64,000 nucleotides of DNA from Roseateles_B sp041906185 (GTDB taxonomy: Bacteria > Pseudomonadota > Gammaproteobacteria > Burkholderiales > Burkholderiaceae_C): contig JAYRJQ010000005.1 of the NCBI GenBank assembly GCA_041906185.1, positions 124,001-188,000 of the forward strand, written 5' to 3'. Below are positions 60,498-64,000 of this stretch, in pieces. The notes under the pieces are model-generated. The model was given only the letters and a program-made list of their open reading frames with translations, did not search any database and was not told where the DNA came from. The stretch's first letter is position 1; each line of letters begins with the position of its first letter. A program made the position numbers and the translations under genes.

Positions 60498-61199
60498 TCA
60501 TGGCACGGGCGTCAGGGTGACGAGCAGGTAGACCGCCGCCACACATGCCGCCAGCAGCGTCAGCGCGAAGAGGCGCGTCGCCGCGGAGTCGCGGCTGCCG
60601 GGCAGGTGCGCGGGGGCCAGCTTGTCGCCACGCACCATGGCGCCGATGAGCTGACGCCGCCGGTACCACTGGTGGAACAACACCGCTCCGATGTGCAGCC
60701 CCAGCATGGCATAGAGCCCCCACTGGCCGAGATGCTCGTGGTAGTCCGTCCAGGCGAGGCTGGTCTCGCTGCTCACCCAGGCCGCCAGCGGGCCGGTGGT
60801 GGCGATCTCATCGTCGGCGATCAGGCCGGAGCCGACCTGCACCGCCAGCCACGTCAGCATGACCAGCACCGACAGCGCCCCGAGCGGGTTGTGCCCCACG
60901 TCGAAGTGGTCGTCGGGCAAGGCCTGACCCCGCAGATAGCGCCAGGTGGCGGACGGCCCGTGCAGCATGTGCCGCCAGCGCGACCAGTGCCCGCCCACCA
61001 CACCCCACAGCAGGCGGAACGCCAGCAGCGCCAGCACGGCATAGCCGCAGCGCAGGTGCCAGGCCATGGCATTGCCGCCGATCTTGGCGCTGATCACCGC
61101 GCCGCCCACGCTGAGCACGAGCGCCCAGTGGAACAGCCGGGTGGGCAGGTCCCAGACGCGCAAGGGGCGCTGATCGAGGTCGGGGCGGGCATCCTTCAT
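60498..61199 (-). CDS. Cytochrome b561-like di-haem membrane protein
   Basis: A protein of 233 residues with four main membrane segments and a further C-terminal one (LFALTLLAACVAAVYLLVTL). Cytochrome b features: RVWDLPTRLFHWALVLSVGGA, MAWHLRCGYAVLALLAFRLLWGVVG, and DYHEHLGQWGLYAMLGLHIGAVLFHQWY with haem-ligand His. It is divergent from a cytochrome c' gene, a common pairing in which the b-type protein passes electrons to the c-type one. A one-mismatch copy of the dispersed word encodes RGQALP at 60917-60931. Confidence 0.9.
   Translation of the reverse strand: MKDARPDLDQRPLRVWDLPTRLFHWALVLSVGGAVISAKIGGNAMAWHLRCGYAVLALLAFRLLWGVVGGHWSRWRHMLHGPSATWRYLRGQALPDDHFDVGHNPLGALSVLVMLTWLAVQVGSGLIADDEIATTGPLAAWVSSETSLAWTDYHEHLGQWGLYAMLGLHIGAVLFHQWYRRRQLIGAMVRGDKLAPAHLPGSRDSAATRLFALTLLAACVAAVYLLVTLTPVP
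60917..60931 (+). repeat. Dispersed word variant GCAAGGCCTGACCCC, copy 9
   Basis: One mismatch (A to G). On the coding (minus) strand it reads R-G-Q-A-L-P. Confidence 0.7.
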
Positions 61200-61323
61200 G
61201 CGGCAACGATACCCGAGGCAGGGGCCGCGCCCAAGCCGGCATACCGCAGACAGTCGGGCGGGCCCTACACTGGCCCACCGCCCGCCCCTCGCGGGCTCTG
61301 GCCAACCCCGACACGGAGACCCC

Positions 61324-61815
61324 ATGCGCTCGACTCTCATCTCGACGACCCGCCGCAGCCTCCTTCCCCTGCTGTGCCTGTGCAGCGCCCTGAGCGCCAT
61401 GAGCGCCCAGGCGCAGAGCGCCTTCCAGCGCCCCGGCGATGCCGTCGAGTACCGCCAGGCGGCCTTCGAGGTGATGGGCACGCACTTCCGGCGCCTCAAC
61501 GCCATGGCCCAGGGCAAGGTGGCCTACGACGCCAAGGCCGTCGAGGACAACATGGCCGTGATCGCCGTCCTCTCCAAGCTGCCCTTCACCGCCTTCGTGC
61601 CGGGCAGCGACAAGGTCAAGGGCACGGAAGCGCTGCCCGAGGTCTGGAGCCAGCCCGCCAAGTTCCAGGAGGCGGCCGACAAGTTCCAGGCGGAGGTCGG
61701 CAAGCTGCAGGCCGCCGTCAAGGGCGGCAAGCCGGACGAGGTGAAGGTGGCCGCAGGTGCCGTGGGCCAGAGCTGCAAGGCCTGCCACGACAACTTCAAG
61801 CAGAAGGGGCACTGA
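61324..61815 (+). CDS. Cytochrome c' (c-prime)
   Basis: A protein of 163 residues with a signal peptide (SLLPLLCLCSALSAMSAQAQ). Four-helix cytochrome c' pattern with the haem motif CKACH near the C-terminus (SCKACHDNFKQKGH) and AVEYRQAAFEVMGTHF at the start of the mature protein. Periplasmic mono-haem protein, often binding nitric oxide or carrying electrons. The gene shares a 124-base spacer with the divergent cytochrome b561-like gene. Confidence 0.95.
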   Translation: MRSTLISTTRRSLLPLLCLCSALSAMSAQAQSAFQRPGDAVEYRQAAFEVMGTHFRRLNAMAQGKVAYDAKAVEDNMAVIAVLSKLPFTAFVPGSDKVKGTEALPEVWSQPAKFQEAADKFQAEVGKLQAAVKGGKPDEVKVAAGAVGQSCKACHDNFKQKGH

Positions 61816-61839
61816 CGCCCACCCATCGGCCGAGCGACC

Positions 61840-61860
61840 CCGGGCCGCCTTCGGGCCCGG
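61840..61860. terminator. Hairpin between convergent cytochrome c' and alanyl-tRNA editing genes
   Basis: Arms CCGGGCC (61840-61846) and GGCCCGG (61854-61860), loop of 7, in the 54-base spacer between stops. No T-run. Confidence 0.55.
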
Positions 61861-61869
61861 CGGGCTGAC

Positions 61870-62601
61870 TCAGCCGGCGGCCGGCGGGGCGAAACCCAGC
61901 ACGACCCGGCGGGTCATGGCCGACTTCTTCTCGATCTTGGTGACGAGCAGCGGGCCGATGTCCGCCGTATTGGCCACGTGGGCCCCGCCACAGGGCTGGA
62001 GGTCCACGCCGGCGACGTCGATCACGCGCACCCGCCCGAGCCCGCGCGGCGGCTGGACGCTCATGCTGCGCACGAGGCCGGGATTCGCGTCCAGCTCGTC
62101 CTCGCTGATCCAGCGGTGGCTCACCGGATGAGCCTCGGCCACCAGGCGCGCCAGGCCGGCGGTCAGCGCGTCCTTGTCCAGCGGTTCGGCCGTATGGAAG
62201 TCCAGCCGCGCATAGCCCGCGGTGATGGAGCAGCCATCGACGGGATGCGGCACCAGCGCGCACAGCAGGTGCGTGGCCGTGTGGAAGCGCATGTGGGCGA
62301 AGCGGCGCGCCCAGTCGATGCGAGCCAGCACCGGCTGCCCCGGCTGCAGCGTCGCCAGGACCTCGGCCTGCGCCGGGTCGATCAGGTGACGGATCTCACC
62401 GCCCTCGCCCTTGCGCGTGTCCAGCACGCGCAGGACGCGGTCGTCGGCCAGCCGCAGCTCACCGGCATCGCCGGCCTGACCGCCGCCCAGCGGATAGAAC
62501 ACCGTGCGGTCCAGGATGACGGCCTCCGCCTCCACGCGCAGCACCGTGGCGCTGCACTCGCGCAATTGCGCGTCCTCGCGGAACAGGTCCTGCGTGCTCA
62601 T
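61870..62601 (-). CDS. Alanyl-tRNA editing protein (AlaX-M type)
   Basis: A protein of 243 residues from ATG 62601. It is related to the editing domain of AlaRS: FYPLGGGQAGDAGEL, zinc-binding HMRFHTATHLL (HxxxH) and the second zinc pair in PCGGAHVANT (CxxxH). It hydrolyses Ser- or Gly-tRNA(Ala) made in error. The gene is followed (in transcription) by the cytochrome c' terminator region and preceded by phzF at 22 bases, so the two are probably co-transcribed. Confidence 0.93.
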   Translation of the reverse strand: MSTQDLFREDAQLRECSATVLRVEAEAVILDRTVFYPLGGGQAGDAGELRLADDRVLRVLDTRKGEGGEIRHLIDPAQAEVLATLQPGQPVLARIDWARRFAHMRFHTATHLLCALVPHPVDGCSITAGYARLDFHTAEPLDKDALTAGLARLVAEAHPVSHRWISEDELDANPGLVRSMSVQPPRGLGRVRVIDVAGVDLQPCGGAHVANTADIGPLLVTKIEKKSAMTRRVVLGFAPPAAG

Positions 62602-62623
62602 GCCTTCGACTCCTGGTTCGTGA

Positions 62624-63466
62624 TCAAAGCAAGACCTGACCCTGGACCAGGGTGACCACATCACCACCAATCCAGGTATGCCCCTGCTCGCGATTCACAT
62701 GCACGCGCCCGGCCCGCTGCAGCGCCGCGCCCTGCGACGCGATGTACTGCGCGGGCGCCTGCCCGCTGTCGATCAGCCACAGCGCCAGGCCGGCGTTGAG
62801 ACTGCCCGTGACGGGGTCCTCCGGCACGCCGATGTCGGGCACGAAGGCCCGCACCTCGAACTGCAGTGCGTGCCCGGCCGGGTAGGCGCCGACGACGCCC
62901 AGCTTCAGGCCCTGCATCGCCGCGAAGTCCGGCTGGAGGTCCAGCACGTCCTGGGCGCTGCGGAGCTGCGCGGCGATCCACTGCGGCCCGTTGTCCACCC
63001 AGACCACATCCAGCAGCTCCGCGTCGGCCACCCGCAGCGAGCGCGCCACCTGGGCGCGCGTGTCCGCCGGGACCGGGCCGCTGCGAACGAGGGGCGGTGC
63101 CGCGAAGGCGAGGCGCTCGCCGTCCAGGCGCAGCGTCACCGGGCCGATGGCGCATTCCTGCACCACGCGGCCGGGCGTGCGGGGCACGCCGCCGTGCTGC
63201 AGCCACACCTGCGCCGAGCCCAGCGTCGGGTGGCCGGCAAAGGGCAGCTCGCCGCCCGGGGTGAAGATGCGCACGCGGTAGTCCGCGCCGGGCAATGTGG
63301 GCGGCAGCAGGAAGGTCGTCTCGCTGAGATTGGTCCAGCGGGCGAAGGCCTGCATCTGCGTCTCGTCGAGGCCGGAGCCATCCACGACCACCGCCAGCGG
63401 ATTGCCCTTGAGCGGCTCGGCGGTGAAGACATCGACCTGGGCAAAGGGACGGGAACGCGGGCTCAT
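62624..63466 (-). CDS. PhzF family isomerase/epimerase-like protein
   Basis: A protein of 280 residues from ATG 63466. PhzF pattern: FAQVDVFTAEPLKGNPLAVVVDGSGLDETQMQAFARWTNLSETTFLLPP in family form, with the catalytic Glu in NLSETTF, RIFTPGGELPFAGHPTLGSA, and FVPDIGVPEDPVTGSLNAGLALWL. It belongs to the diaminopimelate-epimerase fold. Its last codons (QGQVLL and stop) are made by a copy of the dispersed word. Located directly before the alanyl-tRNA editing gene. Confidence 0.94.
   Translation of the reverse strand: MSPRSRPFAQVDVFTAEPLKGNPLAVVVDGSGLDETQMQAFARWTNLSETTFLLPPTLPGADYRVRIFTPGGELPFAGHPTLGSAQVWLQHGGVPRTPGRVVQECAIGPVTLRLDGERLAFAAPPLVRSGPVPADTRAQVARSLRVADAELLDVVWVDNGPQWIAAQLRSAQDVLDLQPDFAAMQGLKLGVVGAYPAGHALQFEVRAFVPDIGVPEDPVTGSLNAGLALWLIDSGQAPAQYIASQGAALQRAGRVHVNREQGHTWIGGDVVTLVQGQVLL
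62629..62642 (+). repeat. Dispersed word GCAAGACCTGACCC, copy 10
   Basis: Exact 13-base core. It lies in the last six codons of phzF (GGT CAG GTC TTG CTT stop). Confidence 0.85.
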
Positions 63467-63515
63467 CAGGGCACCTCCGGCAGTGGCAATGGCAGTGGAA
63501 CGTGGGGGCCGGGGC

Positions 63516-64000
63516 TCAGCCCGGCGGGTCGGCAGCGGCGCGCAGGTACAGGCCCGGGCGGGCAATCTCCATGCCCCGCTCCGGATGGCCCAGCGGCTGG
63601 AAGCCATGCCGCGCATAGAGCGCCTGCATGTCCCGCGTGACCAGCTGCAGGCGGCGCAGCCCCTGGAGATCGGGGTGCTGCAGCAGCGTCTGCATCATCC
63701 AGTCGGCCAGCCCCTGACGGCGGTGGGGCTCGAGGACATAGACGTCACAGAGATAGGCGTAGGTCGCGCGGTCCGTGACCATGCGGGCAAAGCCCACCTG
63801 TGTCTCGGGCTCGCCGTCCGCCGCACAGCGCAGGGCGATGCACAGCGAGTGCTCGATCGCCCGCTGCACCAGCGCGAGGGGAATGCCCTCGGACCAGTAC
63901 GCCCGGCTCAGGTAGGCATGGGCCGCGACGGCGTCGATGTCCGCCGGCTCGCAGCTGAGCCGGTAGCGCTTGGCTCCGAGCTGGCGCTGCAGGCCCTGCG
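63516..64000 (-). CDS. GNAT family N-acetyltransferase, partial (5' end outside window)
   Basis: The frame is open to base 64000, so the start lies to the right. The visible part of about 160 residues includes RLSCEPADIDAVAAHAYLSRAYWSEGIPL upstream of an internal Met, then VGFARMVTDRATYAYLCDVYVLEPHRRQGLADWMMQTLL with the acetyl-CoA loop RRQGLA, and ends LYARHGFQPLGHPERGMEIARPGLY. It matches short GNAT proteins of the type FxISxDPxxLD. Its stop is 50 bases from the phzF start. Confidence 0.9.
   Translation of the reverse strand, partial: QGLQRQLGAKRYRLSCEPADIDAVAAHAYLSRAYWSEGIPLALVQRAIEHSLCIALRCAADGEPETQVGFARMVTDRATYAYLCDVYVLEPHRRQGLADWMMQTLLQHPDLQGLRRLQLVTRDMQALYARHGFQPLGHPERGMEIARPGLYLRAAADPPG

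Overview
The window is 64 kb of very GC-rich DNA with dense genes, short spacers and strong G/C third-position bias. The order priA, hemE, hexose-6-phosphate epimerase, atpCDGAHFEBI (read left to right, all on the minus strand) points to a betaproteobacterium of the order Burkholderiales, probably of the Rubrivivax/Leptothrix/Roseateles type. That placement is inferred from gene content and order. I see no rRNA, tRNA, CRISPR array, prophage or insertion sequence.

Left part (1-13000): the C-terminal part of an M16 peptidase; a DUF3224 protein; a LysR regulator divergent from an exported metallo-beta-lactamase-fold protein that has lost its metal motif; an AlkB-type membrane monooxygenase; an AraC/VOC pair with DUF1801 and SRPBCC genes; a GNAT acetyltransferase, a second VOC protein and two exported proteins of unknown function. 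Middle-left (13000-31000): an S33 peptidase; a minus-strand operon of hybrid histidine kinase, giant GMC oxidoreductase/alpha-beta-hydrolase fusion and PhoD-like phosphatase; a PhnZ-like HD oxygenase; a cytochrome b561/YceI/YceI operon; a chemoreceptor; a LytS/LytTR two-component set with a small membrane protein; and a YhhN protein.

Middle-right (31000-46400): a FadL-type porin, a Tat-exported PhoD lipoprotein, an exported protein with permuted PEP-synthase-like domains, a Fic protein, Rep helicase, a periplasmic binding protein, a pseudokinase, an auxin-efflux-family carrier and an S9 peptidase. Right part (46400-64000): PriA, HemE, hexose-6-phosphate epimerase, the complete F1Fo ATP synthase operon, an SMP-30 lactonase, GNAT proteins, a divergent cytochrome b / cytochrome c' pair, an alanyl-tRNA editing protein, PhzF, and a GNAT gene cut by the window end.

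Two signals are not explained by the genes. A 13-base word, CAAGACCTGACCC, occurs eight times exactly and twice with one mismatch, inside genes and between them. Inside genes it forces codons unlike the local usage, and twice it sits as an inverted pair inside priA. Separately, a 123-base nested inverted repeat overlaps the atpD stop codon and fills the unusually long atpD-atpC spacer.
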